A model generated the notes under the pieces. That model saw only the letters and a list, made by a program, of their open reading frames with translations, was not told where the DNA came from and searched no databases. A program made the translations under genes and the position numbers. From Solenopsis invicta (Eukaryota > Arthropoda > Insecta > Hymenoptera > Formicidae), in assembly GCF_016802725.1 (NCBI RefSeq), contig NC_052678.1, forward strand, positions 887,001-951,000: a stretch of DNA of 64,000 nt. The letters run 5' to 3'. Positions 1-13,439 of the stretch are shown piece by piece (positions within the stretch are counted from its first letter, which is position 1; each line of letters starts with the position of its first letter).

Positions 1-1754
1 ATTCAAAGCCATCCATGCTCATTCAAATAAGTTTATCAAACATGTATACATAAATATGCTTGTACAAGTTTATTCGACTATGTAGAGGACAAAACTACTA
101 TTATTTTGACTTGCGTAAAATGACTGAAACAAGTGTAAAAAATCATTCGATAAACTTGCGTCAAACTGGCTTGCTCATGTAAGTAGCGCATGTATAACAG
201 CAGACTCGATTCAATTAAAAGTTGACACTGTGAATAAAAGTGATTATGTTATAACATATACCAAAGAATTGTTCTTTAATTGCCCCTTTTATATCATAAT
301 TGCTCGACTTAATTATTAATAATGCTATTATACAAAACAGTCACAGATTTTTACTTAGCAAATAACTTCAATTTTTTTTAAATAAAAAAATCTGTTTAGG
401 ACATCCTTATCAATTACTTTTTTATTCTCATTGCTAGATTTTTAATTTTGGTTTAAAAGCAATTTTTTAGAATGTTTTACAATTACTTTTAATCTATATC
501 TATATCTATATACATGTATGTTTGCACAAGCAAACTTTTAGATGAAAACTATAGTTATTGCAAATATCATACATTCCAGTATATACAAGTATATTTGATA
601 AGTTTACTTGAATGTGTATGGCCAATTGTAAAAGGGTATTATGGTTTGATGAATCAAAAAATTCTATTTTTTTTCAATCAGTTTTTTAATTTTTATACTA
701 TTAAAACTAATCTCGATATTTATTTATAATTTTTTTTAAACTTTTGATTTGTTAGGTTTGATAGAATAAAGAAATTCTCAAGTCTTCAGAAATGCTTTAT
801 CTTATAGCCAATTGATGATATCTGACGAGCTTGTAAGACACATGAAATATTTGCCTAAATATTTGCTTAAATCTAAAAATGATTCAATGAAATTCGAACA
901 ATTTGTTGTTTTTTATGTTTTAAAGAACAAGGCATATGGATTAAACAATGCATGATTTCACACTGCATAACGAAGCAAGTGAAATAACACTTAGGTCTTT
1001 ATTAATTTGTTTTTAATCAAAACTGATCTTTTTCACCCAAACAATATATCGAAAAAGAAAGAGGAAGATGTATTTTAAAGGCCTGATATTGTAGAACTGA
1101 TAATTCATTCTTTCTATACATATGTAAACTTTTATAAAACTTTAAATGCATTTTTTTCAAATCCATATTTTTCAACTTTATCTCAGGTTTTTCTCAAAAA
1201 CTATTGAACTGATCAACTTCTGCCTCGAAACAAACTATTTATAATATTTGTGATTGGAACTAAAATTTTTTCAATATTTTAAAGTTTTTTATAGCTTATA
1301 AAAATTTAAAGTTTGCAAAATTCCATTCTAAAAATTTTCAATTGATCCCCATTTTGTTTACGCCATTGAGATAAATGATTTATTCTATTTTTAACGGTAA
1401 CCACATTTGTATACATTAAAATTAACATTGGATTTTTGATTTAAGATCAACTCGATGGACGCAATCTGTGGGATAATATAAATAGAATTTTTAAAATCAC
1501 GTTATAAATAATATCTTTACTTTTTTAAATCACGTCATTTATAAATAATAGCTTTATTTTATATTAATAAGGATTGAAAATTAAGTAATAAAACGTATCT
1601 AAAACATCAATACTCTAGATGTTTTTAGTTGAGAGCAAACAATTTATAAAAACAGCCTTTAAAATGGTCCTTTAAACTAGAATATCCTCTTAAATTCTGA
1701 AAACTGAAACTGAAAAAAGTTTGTACAAATACTGGAACTATAATTGTTTTGCAG
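1..1754. other. AT-rich stretch upstream of the Romo1 coding exon
   Basis: No coding sequence or repeat family was recognised here. The DNA is very AT-rich with many short A and T runs. It presumably holds the Romo1 promoter and 5' untranslated exon(s), because the first coding exon opens with a splice acceptor (ag at 1753-1754). The untranslated exon itself cannot be located by eye. The missing 3' exons of ERGIC3 (minus strand) were looked for here and not found. Confidence 0.5.
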
Positions 1755-1762
1755 GCCATAAA

Positions 1763-3433
1763 ATGCCCGTTGTACCTGGAGGAGCTTATCAGCAAGGACC
1801 ATCTTGTTTCGACAGAATGAAATTGGGTTTTACAATCGGATTTTGCGTGGGCATGGCCTCCGGTGCACTCTTCGGAGGATTTTCCGCCCTTAGGTGTATA
1901 AAAGATCAGAGTACATGTGTATTATGCTTGCATTAGATTACACATTGGAAATTGTGAATTGAAGATTAGAATTCAACTAATCAGATAATTTTAATCTATG
2001 TTGGTCGAATTTTAATTAAGGCTGTTACTCTTTTAACAACTTTGAAAATTTAAAACTTTTATGTTTATTTCTACCAATATAGATTAACTTTGATTTCAGT
2101 TTAACTTGCTTTTTGTCTCTTTCTAATTGTTAGAGTTAGAAAATGATAAAGAGTAAAGATGGCTTAACTGATAAGGAAGACGACAAAAGTGTTCACGCCC
2201 GATTTTAATGAGCCTTTAATATGTTATAGTATAGATCAAAATAAGGGACACGTTTTTACACGGTTCTCTTATTTCATTTTTGAAATAATTAGTTAACCCT
2301 TAAACACATTACTGGAAATTCTCCTAAAATTTCGCTTACTGTGTGAAGATGAAATGAGAAAGAAAATTCAGTGGAAAAAAAGTTTGAAGTCTCTTCTGGC
2401 GACCGCTATGATTAACCAACTTCATTGTTTAACTAAAATAAAATGACACGGAAGTAAAGTTTTTTTCGAAAAGGTCTCTCAGACTCACTTGTGTGTTTAA
2501 GGGTTAATCAGACTTGATACATGCACATATATAAACAAAGAACAATAATGGACAATATAATATGATTCAATTGAGAAGATTAAAAAACTAAAAATAAATT
2601 TATTTTTAAATGAATTAATGAATTAATAATAAATTAACACGAATGTTGTTTTTTGCTTTTTGCCGATTGATTTTATGCTTCTTCACGTATTGTTTTATCA
2701 AAATTGACGAGATAAAAATTGAATTCTGGAAAAAAAAACAAGATACATGTGACAATAATTATGGCAGTTGATAAAATAAAAGGCAAAAAGTAAGAAACAG
2801 GAAACAAAGAGCAAAATATAGATTATAGATTATCTTCTTTATAGTAAAATTAAAACAATAATTAGATCATCTTAAGTACGAAAGTTAAGATAGAATAAAA
2901 TTGATAAAAATAATTAAAATTACATATACATTTTTTAATTTATTAACATAATTACAACATTAAAAATCTTATTTTGTCATATAATTTAATAAACGCGATA
3001 CTATAACTGTTATATTAACTCTTAAACACACCGATCATGTAAAATACGGAAACACATTTTTGGGTCTGGGAGACTTTTTTAACTTTGAGAAGCTATAACT
3101 TTGATTATAATCAATATTTTTCTACGATTTTTTTAAAAATGAAAGTTCAAAATCTCAGTAATGTAACTGCTCAATCGGCATTATCGAAAAATAATTTACT
3201 GTGAAGTTATAAAAGAAAAACCATTAAGCAAAAATGAGAAATTGGTCAAAAATCCACTTTTCCTTCAAAAAATCATATCTTCGCAACAAAAAACGTTTAA
3301 GGACTTTCAAATACGGCGTTTTAAAGGTAAAGAGTCACACTTTCAAAATAAAATTTGGTAAAGTCATTCCTTTTACAAAGTATAATTATGTAACATGGAG
3401 AATATGAGGTATTTTTGGGCATCTAAAAATCTA

Positions 3434-3471
<38 letters not shown>

Positions 3472-4331
3472 ATATCTTTGCAACAAAAAACTTTGAAGAA
3501 TTTTACAATACGGCGTTTTAAAGCTAAAGATTCATACTTTCAAAAAAAAAATTATATCTGTCATTTCTATTAAAAGATGTACTTATGTAACAAGGCGAAT
3601 ATGAGGTATTTTTGATTAAATCGTGTCTAAAATTGAAAATTGATGTGTTTCATGATATATTTCGGAAAAACTGCCTTTTCTACAGTATTTTATAGTATTC
3701 CAACTTTAGACAGAGTATATGCGAGTAATATCCACAAACCGACCTGTTCGAACGTATTTTGTCCAGCTTTTTAATGTAAAATACTTACAAAAAAAGTTTC
3801 ACTTACACACTATGGGTCGCATTGACCCTAACAAAACTTTGCTACCGTGCCGTTCGAATTCTAGTTGACCAAAAAAGTTGATCAACCATATCAATCGAAA
3901 GAGGAGATTTCAAACTTTTTTTACGTCTTGGTCCGAACCTCCTATCTCATTCCGTCTTCACATAGCAAGTGTTCAAAACTTCATATGGAGTCTCTCAGAC
4001 CCACTTACGTGTTTAAGGGTTAAATTGATAATTTAATGTATAATTTTGATTCTTCAAAACTATGAAGATTGAAATATTGTATCAAAGCTTCGAAGTTCGA
4101 AGCATTCGAAACAAATCAGTTCTAATTCTAATTTTTAATTTGTAATCCTCAGTCTTCAATGTGTAGTCTGATACCAGCTTTAGGCAACACTTAATTAAAT
4201 ATAATTGTAAAACTTTTTCTAGATATGGATTGAGGGGGAGAGAATTGTTAAATAGCGTTGGCAAGGTAATGCTTCAAGGTGGCGGCACGTTTGGCACGTT
4301 CATGGCTATCGGGACAGGAATACGATGCTAG
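1763..4331 (+). CDS. Romo1: Romo1, reactive oxygen species modulator 1 (two coding exons)
   Basis: Small mitochondrial inner-membrane protein of the Romo1/Mgr2 family. Family members tune ROS production and sit at the TIM23 protein-import channel. Coding exons are 1763-1893 and 4223-4331, joined through GT (1894) and AG (4222), with the intron splitting an Arg codon. The product is 79 residues, exactly the usual family length. It starts MPVVPGGAY, has the invariant GPSCFDR block at about residues 12-18, a glycine-rich transmembrane segment (about 21-43), an RYGLRGREL turn, and a second glycine-rich segment ending GTFMAIGTGIRC. The ATG at 1763 follows a short 8-nt untranslated exon start at 1755. 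The 2.3-kb intron carries two TTAA MITEs. A polyA signal lies 95 bases after the stop. The gene lies antisense to ERGIC3 and apparently inside one of its introns. Intact. Confidence 0.95.
2297..2503. mobile_element. Short TTAA-flanked MITE (Romo1 intron)
   Basis: A 207-bp element between TTAA copies at 2293-2296 and 2504-2507. The ends are inverted repeats (CCCTTAAACAC... and ...GTGTTTAAGGG). Internally it resembles, in reverse orientation, the distal part of the ~1-kb elements at 3019, 12106 and 45211. The TTAA target site and CCC-type ends fit non-autonomous piggyBac-like elements. No coding capacity. Confidence 0.75.
3019..4019. mobile_element. TTAA-flanked piggyBac-like MITE, copy 1
   Basis: A ~1.0-kb non-coding element flanked by TTAA (3015-3018, 4020-4023), with termini CTCTTAAACACACC and GTGTTTAAGGG. 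It matches the elements at 12106-13071 and 45211-46182 along its length, including an internal duplication of the 'catatctttgcaacaaaaaa' type. This copy has a long A run at about 3431-3469. It lies in the Romo1 intron. Confidence 0.85.
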
Positions 4332-4425
4332 CTAGGGCGGAGTTACCGCGGAGTATCTTACAGCCCTTCTTTTTTTTGTTGCGAATTTATTCGTTTATAT
4401 TGTAAGCGCGAGTCATTAAGCCTTT

Positions 4426-4431
4426 AATAAA
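4426..4431 (+). terminator. Romo1 polyadenylation signal
   Basis: AATAAA 95 bases past the Romo1 stop codon. It ends only 29 bases before the 3' edge of the antisense ERGIC3 exon at 4460, so the two transcription units are tightly packed. Confidence 0.6.
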
Positions 4432-4459
4432 GATAGTAATAAGGAAAATAAGAACGTAC

Positions 4460-5260
4460 CTTCCATGGCGACCACGGTTGTATCATCCATAGGATTCGTT
4501 TTTCCGGGGATGTTGAGCCCGAAACTCAAGTGTCTGATCTTGTGCGTCATGTTGAAGTGGGACGAAGTATAAGGTTGAACATCGTGCACTATAGCAAATC
4601 AAAGAACGAACATGAGAGCGTGGTACAGGAAATTATAAATATTATAAGGATAAAATTATAAACATAAAATATTATAAAGATAAAATAATGAATATTATAA
4701 AAACAAAAAACCGCCGAGTCTCTCGTTAACTCACCATGAACATGATTGACTGAGAAACTGACGCCTGGAGCGATGTGAAAACTACCACCGACTCTGTTCA
4801 CCTCCATATAACCATAGATTTGACAGCCTTGCGTGAAGGCATGCTTGAGTTTTTCCATGGACTTATCATTTTGACACTGTTTAACATCAGCTGGATCCGG
4901 TGGCGCCCATTTTTTGCGCCTATAGGCCTCCCATACATCCTCGCATGTGTTGCAACATCTATGCAAATAGAACGAAATTTTATCAAACATATGAATTACA
5001 ATAACGAAATACAGAGCGAAATAAACGAGTAAAAGGACGTTAAAATTTACAATTTATATATTTGTGCGATTTAATTATACGCAAGTCATCTTGTTTTAAT
5101 TCTACTAACAAAAAAAAAAGAGTAATTTGATAACTTTTACAACATAGGATTTAAATATACACTGAAACAATTATTTTTACTATTTTCGGACTTAATTCTC
5201 AAAAGGGAAACAAAGAATCAATTATGAACAGAAGTTTGACACATACACACACGCACGCGC

Positions 5261-5291
<31 letters not shown>

Positions 5292-8200
5292 TGTGTGATT
5301 GCTTATTGCAGTTTATTTTTGTATTGTGACTTAAGAGGATTTTGCAAAGTCCAAACGTTTCGCTGTTTACTTAATTAGCACAGATATAAAGATTGTTAAT
5401 TTTAATTTTTTCGCTTGTTTATTTCGATTGTAATATGCTTTGTTCATAGACTTTATAAGTGAATTGGCAATACAAAGATCGTGTCCGTACTTCTCTTTCT
5501 GCGAGTGTCCAAAAGTACAAGTCACACGCACACAAATACACATATTGATGTATTCTGATTGTATACATTTTCACTGATATATACAATGTATATTTCCGGA
5601 TACTTGGAGAAAAGAAAGCTACTAAAAAGTATATTTCTCTCTGTAACATCTTTTGGACAGTTTTTTTTGCAGAAACTATAGCAATTATCAGTTCATATTT
5701 ATATAAGATTTATAGTTTTGTTCTTTGAATAGGAGCTAAATTAAACATTTTATTTTATAAATGCATTAATGAAGTATTTTAATCTAGAGCACGAAGAAGT
5801 TTGTCTATTAATGGGAATTGTTTTGTTGAATTGCTAGACATATTTCTCTATGCTTTTATACATCCCCTCCTATGTACTTAATAATTATCTATAGATTTTA
5901 GAACGGTGAAATGTTTATTATTAACAAATTAATGTGTTGTCACATTAATTTGTTGATGACATAAGCGAGCTTGTCTGTTTGTTTATTATTAATTGTTGTA
6001 TTATGTAAATTTAAAAACATTTTCAAGATAAATAAAAATACTGTAAATTATTAAAATGGCAGTTTTAAAAAACCAATATATCGATTTTTTAAAATAAAAT
6101 TGATTAAATTGAACTTGTTTGAAAAAAATAGTTAAAGTGATGCGGTAGCATGTATCGCGACGCCAAGTATTTTGTAGATATCGTAATAATTCAAATTTAT
6201 GCGATAAACAGACGTTTATTTATATATACACAAAAGATGCAGTCGATAACTTCAGTAGTTTCCAAGAAATCATATCAATCAACTTAAAAAATGTTTTTCC
6301 TAAAATGTAACATAAAAATTAATAAACATTTAGCCGTATTAATTTATAAATATTTACTAAATATGTACAAGTAAATGTGTAAAGGCATCGAAGAATATAT
6401 GCAGTTTTCTAATATCCAAAAATAAGTTACTTTTTTGCATTCCATAGAAAAAAAGAACATTCTTGTTTTGAGAATACTTTTATTTTCGAAATAAATATTA
6501 AAATGAAATTATATAGCGTTAAACAGACATCACTGACTTAGAATGAAGTATTTTAGTTTCATCCAGAAAAATATATTTTCATTATTCAATTTTCATGAGT
6601 TGAGAGGATAAAATGTCAGATGAAAAAGTTAATATTTTGAAAAGAATTAAAATTTTTTAACACTATTTTTAAATATCATACTGTACTCTTTAGGTAATTA
6701 TTATAATATTGAAATAAAAATATGTTTTGCTGGAAATTTAAGATTATTAAATTCTTTAAAGATTAAATTAATATAAACAAGATTACCATTATTTTGCTTA
6801 ATCAAGAAATTATATTCATGAAACGATGATTCTAGAAATAATTATTAAATAGAAAATATTAATTATAATTTTATACTAATGTTTTTGATACTATTTTTCT
6901 ATGTAAACTAAAATACTCCCTTAAACAGATCTCCTCTTAATGTACGTTATATGTAGAATCTTACTTCATAGTGTCTGTGGCTGCTCCGTAGCAATCGCCA
7001 CAAGTCTCTGTGGTAGAACCGATCTCCACTGCCTGTAAAAATGTTCTGTCCAATAATAACTGAATTCGCAAACGGATATTTCGATCAAAGGATACCTACA
7101 GAAATCCTGCATTACCTTTTCCGTAGTTTTACTGACAGCCTTCGCGTCTGTAATATCTGCAATAAAATATTTCTCTTTACATGTGGCACTTTTAGTTGAA
7201 TAGTTGCTACAGCATCAATTGCTGAACCAGTAAATGATGGTTTAGGAAAAAATATTCAAATAATGAATCTTCAAAATAATAAATTGCAAATTGATATTTT
7301 TTACTTAATTTTCATACAAATTTCATTAAAATAATTTTTTACTTGAAATTTCACTATATTAAGTTTTTATTTGTTTATTGACCTATGCAATGACTCTATG
7401 CGATGACCCTATATCGAGAGAAACATCACACTTACTTGTTCGTTGTGGATCCTCTATTGGTTTGCCGTTCAAATCTAACCGTCTCTTGAAAATATTGTGT
7501 TCTATGTGCAAATGCTGCTCGCCTGTCGTGTCCATGGCGTCTATTGATAAAACTGCAAAATACTGAAATGATGGAGGCTGACATCGTCTTCTTCGTCATC
7601 TACATACTGGTACAATCTGTACTTACGATCACAAGATACAGCGGGGACTATTATATCCAAGTTGATTCTCAGTTTAGAACCCCTGGATGTATCTACAAAT
7701 AATTCCTCGCTCATACTTGGTGTAAGATAATAGTTTACCTCTGACAAAAACAGTATGCCCATGATGATTGTACTAATGATTGTAACTGAAAAAGCATCAT
7801 TATTTCATTTGCATTGGCGTGATATGAGGTCGGCGATTTTTATCGTAACGCGGTCCGACACATCAAGTTGCGCTTTATTCATTATCATACTCAAAGAAAA
7901 AAAAAAAATTATATCAGCAACTGAATTTGTGAACAAATAGCTCCTCAATTATGTATTACAAAGTTGTAATAAAAACAATAAGTTATAAATTTAAGAAAAT
8001 ACAGTAATATTAACCATTTGTACTAAAATTATTGGATAAACTATAGAAAAATACTAATGTAAATGCAAAAAAAATTAAATCAACTTAAGATTAAAATTTG
8101 GGATTCCTTGTTTTCATTCCTAGCACTTAGGGCATCACTGCTCCACTGCTATCACAGTTATTCCGATCTTAATTGGTCGTAAGCTGAAAAAATATATTTG

Positions 8201-10663
8201 TCATAAATTATTTGTAGTAAAATCTAGATAACTATGTAATTATAGTTGAGGTGCTATTTTATTATAAATAGTTGCACAAATATTGTTGCTGTGATGACAA
8301 TTATTTTATAGTTATTGCAATTAAAGTTAATTGCAATATAACTATAAAATAGTTGATTAAATTATGTACATTAATTTTACATATAAAATTTGTATAGTTA
8401 TCACTTTTATATTATTGCTATGAATTTTTCTGACTGTAGTTATATGTAAATAATGGCTCTTATTAAACATCAAGAAACATACATGTTAATACAAGCATGG
8501 AACGCAAATTGAAATTTGATTGTCAATACAAAATATTTATGTCAATATAACAAAACGTATTTGAATAAAATCATATAAATCTGTGATTGGTCATGATCCT
8601 AGTAATTTGTTTTCAATGATTTCAATATATTGACATTAAAGCAACAATTTACATATATACTGTCAGCAATTTAACAACAAAACAGTAGCATCAAAGTTAC
8701 CTTGTGTTGTTGGCAATATAATAGCATTGTGTGATCCTATAAATTATTATGCCCAGATAATGAAGGATGTCTGACTAAAATTGTACAAATCTGTGATGTT
8801 TGCCTTATATTTGTCCTTAATAAAATATTGGTCTTCGAATATTAACATTGAAGTAATATAATATAATATGCAGACAACAATATACATATGTATTGCTAGC
8901 AGTTTGATAGCAGTATCGAAGTTATCTTGCGTCGTCGATAATATAACAGTATTATGTGATTTTATAAATTATTATGACAGTATGGCAATAAAATGAAATT
9001 TAATGATAATCATTTCAAAGATAAGTTGCTAGCAAGTTGTTAGCAACTTATCTTTAAAAGTTGTCGTATTGTGAAAGCATCAATTTACTAACAAATGCAA
9101 ACTCAATTACAGTAATTTTGGTAGCAACATGTGATATGATTATAAACAACATGCAAGCAACAATACAAACATGCTATCTGGGATTTTGATGAAGCAGATT
9201 ACAATCCATTAAAGTATTTCATTCAACAAAATATTTAAGCCTGTTTGCATCAATGTAAATAAACTTTAAACTTAGTTTAACTTCTCAGATAACAAAGCGT
9301 ATCTCAGCAAAATAGCACAAATTTGTGTTTGTTGATACTAGCAATTGGCTATATATTTGTCTTCAACAATTTTAACTTGAAGCAACACAACTAATTTTAA
9401 ATTGAATACAACAATGTATATGTGTATTGCCAGTAATTTTATGGTAAGATAGTAGCATAAAAGTTATCTCACATTAGGCATTTTTCAACAAGTGACACAG
9501 GTGTGTGTTGATATAGTGAATCATTTTATCCTTGTTTGTCAATGTTAAATAAAATAATTCACTGTGTTGTACTGTCCTTCCATGTTTCTTGCTGGAAAAC
9601 GTCAGTATCCATTGTCAGTAATATAGCAGTATTATGGAGACTTTTCAGTGTAGATGGATGCAGGATGGCACTGTGTAACAGCGTATGCACAATCCAGTTT
9701 CAAACTATGACACAATTGTAGCTAAAATGCTGTTTGATTGTGTTGTTTTGTATCACTGTCCATATAGAACAGAGTCATAATAAAACTGTCATTATGACTT
9801 TATGCGTCATTCAAATATACACAAGATATTCTTATGATATTATTGAGTGACAAATAATAAGCTTATGATATTATTATGACTTGTGTATGTATACATGTGT
9901 ATAGATTTCAGTCTATGGATACCAATATTACAGTTTGGCGATGAATTGTAATGATAAAATAAAAGACAAGTATTGTGTCATACTGTATAATAAAGTGTAT
10001 GATTCTATTCCGTTGTTGGAAAGCACCCATTATAACAAAACGGCAAGAGCATGAATTTTGATGATAATTTTAAAGTTACCAGCAAGTTGTTACTCAAAAT
10101 TGTTATGTGATGACATTAGATTGCTAAAAAAAAATCTAAATTCAGTTACTAAAATTCTGGTAGCAATACATATTATGAAGCAATAATACAGACACATTAC
10201 TATCTGGGTTATCTTCTAGCTTTTTCTAATTTCTAGAATCAGAATATATAGAAAGTAAAATTATATATAGCATTAAATCGAGATTAAAATTTTGAGAATT
10301 AGAAAAAGAATTAAAAAATTCAGCTCTAAGAATGAAAAGAAGATAGAAAATTAGTTAAACCGAAACTAAATTTAAACTATTGGTGCACACGGGCCTTAGG
10401 AGGTTATGTGTTCACCGGTACTGTTTCATCTTGCATCAATCAATTAGTTATTTAACGCAGCGGAACGTAGATGATACATTACTCCTTGTGGAGTATTATC
10501 GTGGAGAATTATCTCGCTTTCGTCGACGACGGACGGTCACCGTCCGGTAGATCGTGAAGGATGGTATATCGCGTTTACCGATGGCGCCGCTGAAGGTTCT
10601 CACGAGGATATCAGCCTCCTCGCGCACTTTTGGATGCACGTCCAGCTGCCGTAGCATCTGCAT
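4460..10663 (-). CDS. ERGIC3: ERGIC3 (Erv46-like), seven 5' coding exons; 3' end not in window
   Basis: Cargo receptor of the COPII/COPI shuttle between ER and Golgi, partner of ERGIC2/Erv41. Minus-strand exons: 10579-10663 (ATG at 10663), 7627-7785, 7436-7552, 7116-7156, 6965-7032, 4735-4958 and 4460-4588. All have GT/AG borders and phases that join. About 274 codons are visible. In order: LRQLD near the start, a first transmembrane segment (TVTIISTIIMGILFL), the luminal VDTSRGSKLRIN block, LSIDAMD, a CGDCYGA/CCNTCEDV cysteine cluster, GCQIYGYMEVNRVGG, FHIAPG, and HLSFG...NPMDDT. The family is about 380 residues, so some 110 C-terminal residues including the second membrane segment are missing. 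No such exon was found at 1-4459, so they should lie left of the window, with Romo1 nested in between. The N-terminus departs from the usual DAYPKTLEDF (here DVHPKVREEADIL). Confidence 0.9.
5033..6960. other. ERGIC3 intron; no gene seen
   Basis: AT-rich intron between the exons at 4735-4958 and 6965-7032. It contains a microsatellite of alternating CA/CG/TG dinucleotides at about 5243-5297. No further gene or named repeat was recognised. Confidence 0.6.
7790..10575. repeat. ERGIC3 first intron with diverged tandem repeats
   Basis: The intron contains degenerate repeated blocks. A segment around 8645 (acatatatactgtcagcaat) recurs near 8876 and near 9410, each followed by a 'cagtagcat..aagttatctt' stretch. 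A second block near 9108 (gtaattttggtagcaaca... ending 'ctatctggg') recurs about 1 kb later near 10140. This looks like an old, imperfect duplication of ~0.2- and ~1-kb units. No coding content was recognised. Confidence 0.5.
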
Positions 10664-12101
10664 CTTCCCGACGACCGCGTAGGGACGATGGACAACGTTT
10701 TCTCTGGATATTTTTCCACACAACACATTTATATGTCATGACAAGCCGCCCAAGCCGCCCTGCGCCTGTCACACTGTTTGCCACCTGCCACTGTCTGCCA
10801 CCTTGAAACGTGGCAGACAGCATGCTACCATTGGTCGACTTAGAGAGAGCTTTAGCATAAAAAAAAAGAGTTTGAAAAATGTTAAAACCATGATACAAAC
10901 TAGTGATTTTTATAATAAATTTAAAAATTTAATAAATAATAAAATTAAATAAAAATAAAAACACATTATTTATTTACATAACGTTACAATGCATTGTCAT
11001 TGTTTTATTGTCCTAAGAATGTTTTTTTATTATTTTCTTTATTTGCAATTTTTAATTTAAACTAGAACAAAACATGCGCGCGCTATATAGAGCTTTCACT
11101 ATTATCTACATAATTTCATACAAATGACAACTTAAAAAATATATATATAAAATAAAAGAAATTTTCTAAAAATTGATAAAATCCCTCCCATCCAAATTTT
11201 TAGTTAGATAAATTTGGAATTCTTCTGTAACAAAATAAAATTATGTTTTAATTAAATAACATAAAGACAATATCTATTTTAGCTTATCGATACAATTAGA
11301 AAATCAAAAATATAAATAAATTCTATATTTTTCTTAAATATTTAAATATTTAATATTCAAGCTTTAATTTTTAAAACAGACATTTAACAGACATTAATAT
11401 GAGACGTGCACACTCGCATGATGTATTTGATAGAAATAAGATCGAGATAAAACTAATATAAACGATCATAGCAAAATTCATTATAATCATTACAATTACT
11501 TATGCCTATTAATATCAGTATTATTAAATTGATTAGTCAATTCTAATAATTAGACAATTTAACATTGCGATATTACTATTTTGATTTATCAACTGTGTTT
11601 TGTGAACGACAGTTATGGCGTGGAGTTTGAAGAACCAGAAAATTTATACAAAATAATATAAAAAATATTATTACTGAGCTACTACTAATTGTAAGAACCT
11701 GCTGATTGTTTGTTGGCTTGATTTTGTTTCTAAAATCTTAATTTATTGAATATACGCGATCCTTTAGAAAAAGGATATAATTTTTTTAATCTTTTATGTA
11801 TTTTATATAATCTTTAAATTTTTTTTAGAGAATTGCTGAATGCGTACCGGTCTTCTAAAACATATCTTTTTAATATTTTACATTTTAACTTTATATAAAC
11901 ATTTATTGATAAAAATAGAAAGTTAATAAGATATAAAGAAGACAAAAACTTTATAAGTTTTATTTTGTTTTGTACATGCTATCAGTATTTTAGAAAATCA
12001 ATTTAACAGCATAACATTATACGAATTTATAATATGTAATATCACAATATTCGTAATAAGTAAAATTGTTTATCATATTACATTTTTTCAGAAAATTAGA
12101 C
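10664..12101. other. ERGIC3 5' region and AT-rich intergenic DNA
   Basis: The first ~250 bases upstream of the ERGIC3 ATG are GC-richer than the surroundings and presumably contain its promoter and 5' leader. Minus-strand upstream in-frame codons exist, so a slightly longer N-terminus is possible. Beyond about 10.9 kb the DNA is AT-rich with no recognised feature. Confidence 0.45.
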
Positions 12102-12105
12102 TTAA

Positions 12106-13071
12106 TCCTTAAACACACCGATCCTGTAAAATACGGAAACACATTTTCGGGTCTGGGAGACTTTTTCAACTTTGAGAAGCTATAACTTTGATTACAATCA
12201 ATATTTTTCTACGATTCTTTTTTAAAACAAAAGTTCAAAATCTCAGGAGTGTGACTGCACAATCGGCATTGCCGAAAAATAATTTATTGTGAAGTTATAA
12301 AAGAAAAACCATTAAGCAAAAATGAGAAATTGGTCAAAAATCCACTTTTCCTTCCAAAAATCATATCTTTGCAATAAAAAACGTTTAAGGACTTTCAAAT
12401 AAGACATTTTAAAGCTAAAGAGTCACATTTTCAAAATAAAATTTGGCAAAGTCATTCCTTTTAAAAAGTATAATTATGTAACATGAAGAATGTGAGGTAT
12501 TTTTGGGCATCTAAAAATCCACTTAAAAAAAAAATCATATCTTTGCAACAAAAAATTTTGAAGAACTTTACAATACGGCGTTTTAAAGCTAAAAATTCGT
12601 ACTTTCAAAAAAAATTATATTATTGTCATTTCTATTAAAAAATGTACTTATGTAACAAGGCGAATATGAGGAATTTTTGATTAAATCGTGTCTAAAATTG
12701 AAAATTGATATATTTCGGAAAAATTCTTTTTTCTACAACATTTTATAGTATTCCAACTTTAAACAGAGTATATGCGAGTAACATCCACAAACCTGTTCGA
12801 ACGTATTTTGTCCAGCTTTTTTATGTAAAATACTCACAAAAAAAAGTTTCACTTACATACTAAATGGATTGCATTGACCCTAACAAAACTTTGCTGCCGT
12901 GCCGTTCGAATTCTAGTTGATCAAAAAAGTTGATCAACCATATCAATTGAAAGAGGAGATTTCAAACTTTTTTTACGTCTTGATCCAAACCTCCTATCTC
13001 ATTCCATTTTCACATAGCAAGCGTTCAAAACTTCATATGTGGTCTCTCAGACCCACTTACGTATTTAAGGG
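12106..13071. mobile_element. TTAA-flanked piggyBac-like MITE, copy 2
   Basis: A 966-bp copy of the element at 3019-4019 in the same orientation, between TTAA at 12102-12105 and 13072-13075. Termini are TCCTTAAACACACC and GTATTTAAGGG. Non-coding. It lacks the long A run of copy 1. Confidence 0.85.
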
Positions 13072-13439
13072 TTAAAAGTACCAAAAAATGGTATTTTTAA
13101 ATGCTTTTGCGTTAAAATAAAAAATAATTGCGAATGTATAAAAAAAGTGAAAAAAGTTGAAATTGCCGGACAGTATTATTTTTTGATGCACATAATGCAG
13201 ACTACATGGTAAATTCCACAATGTCCAGACTTTTTTAATGATTTTTAAATAAAAAATTGAGAAAAAGAGAATTATTGTATATCCGTAAATTAATTTCTTC
13301 CACTACAGAAATGTTTTTTTAAGAAATACGGAAACTGTTATTCCAGCCATCACTACAGAAATTTGAATTAGCAATGCGTTTACTTCGACGCAACGTTGTC
13401 GCGATCTTGTCACAAAAAGACAAACAAAATTTATAAAAG

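Noticed and set aside
5243..5297. Alternating purine-pyrimidine tract as a possible Z-DNA regulatory site
   Set aside because: It is an ordinary dinucleotide microsatellite inside an intron, like several others in the window.
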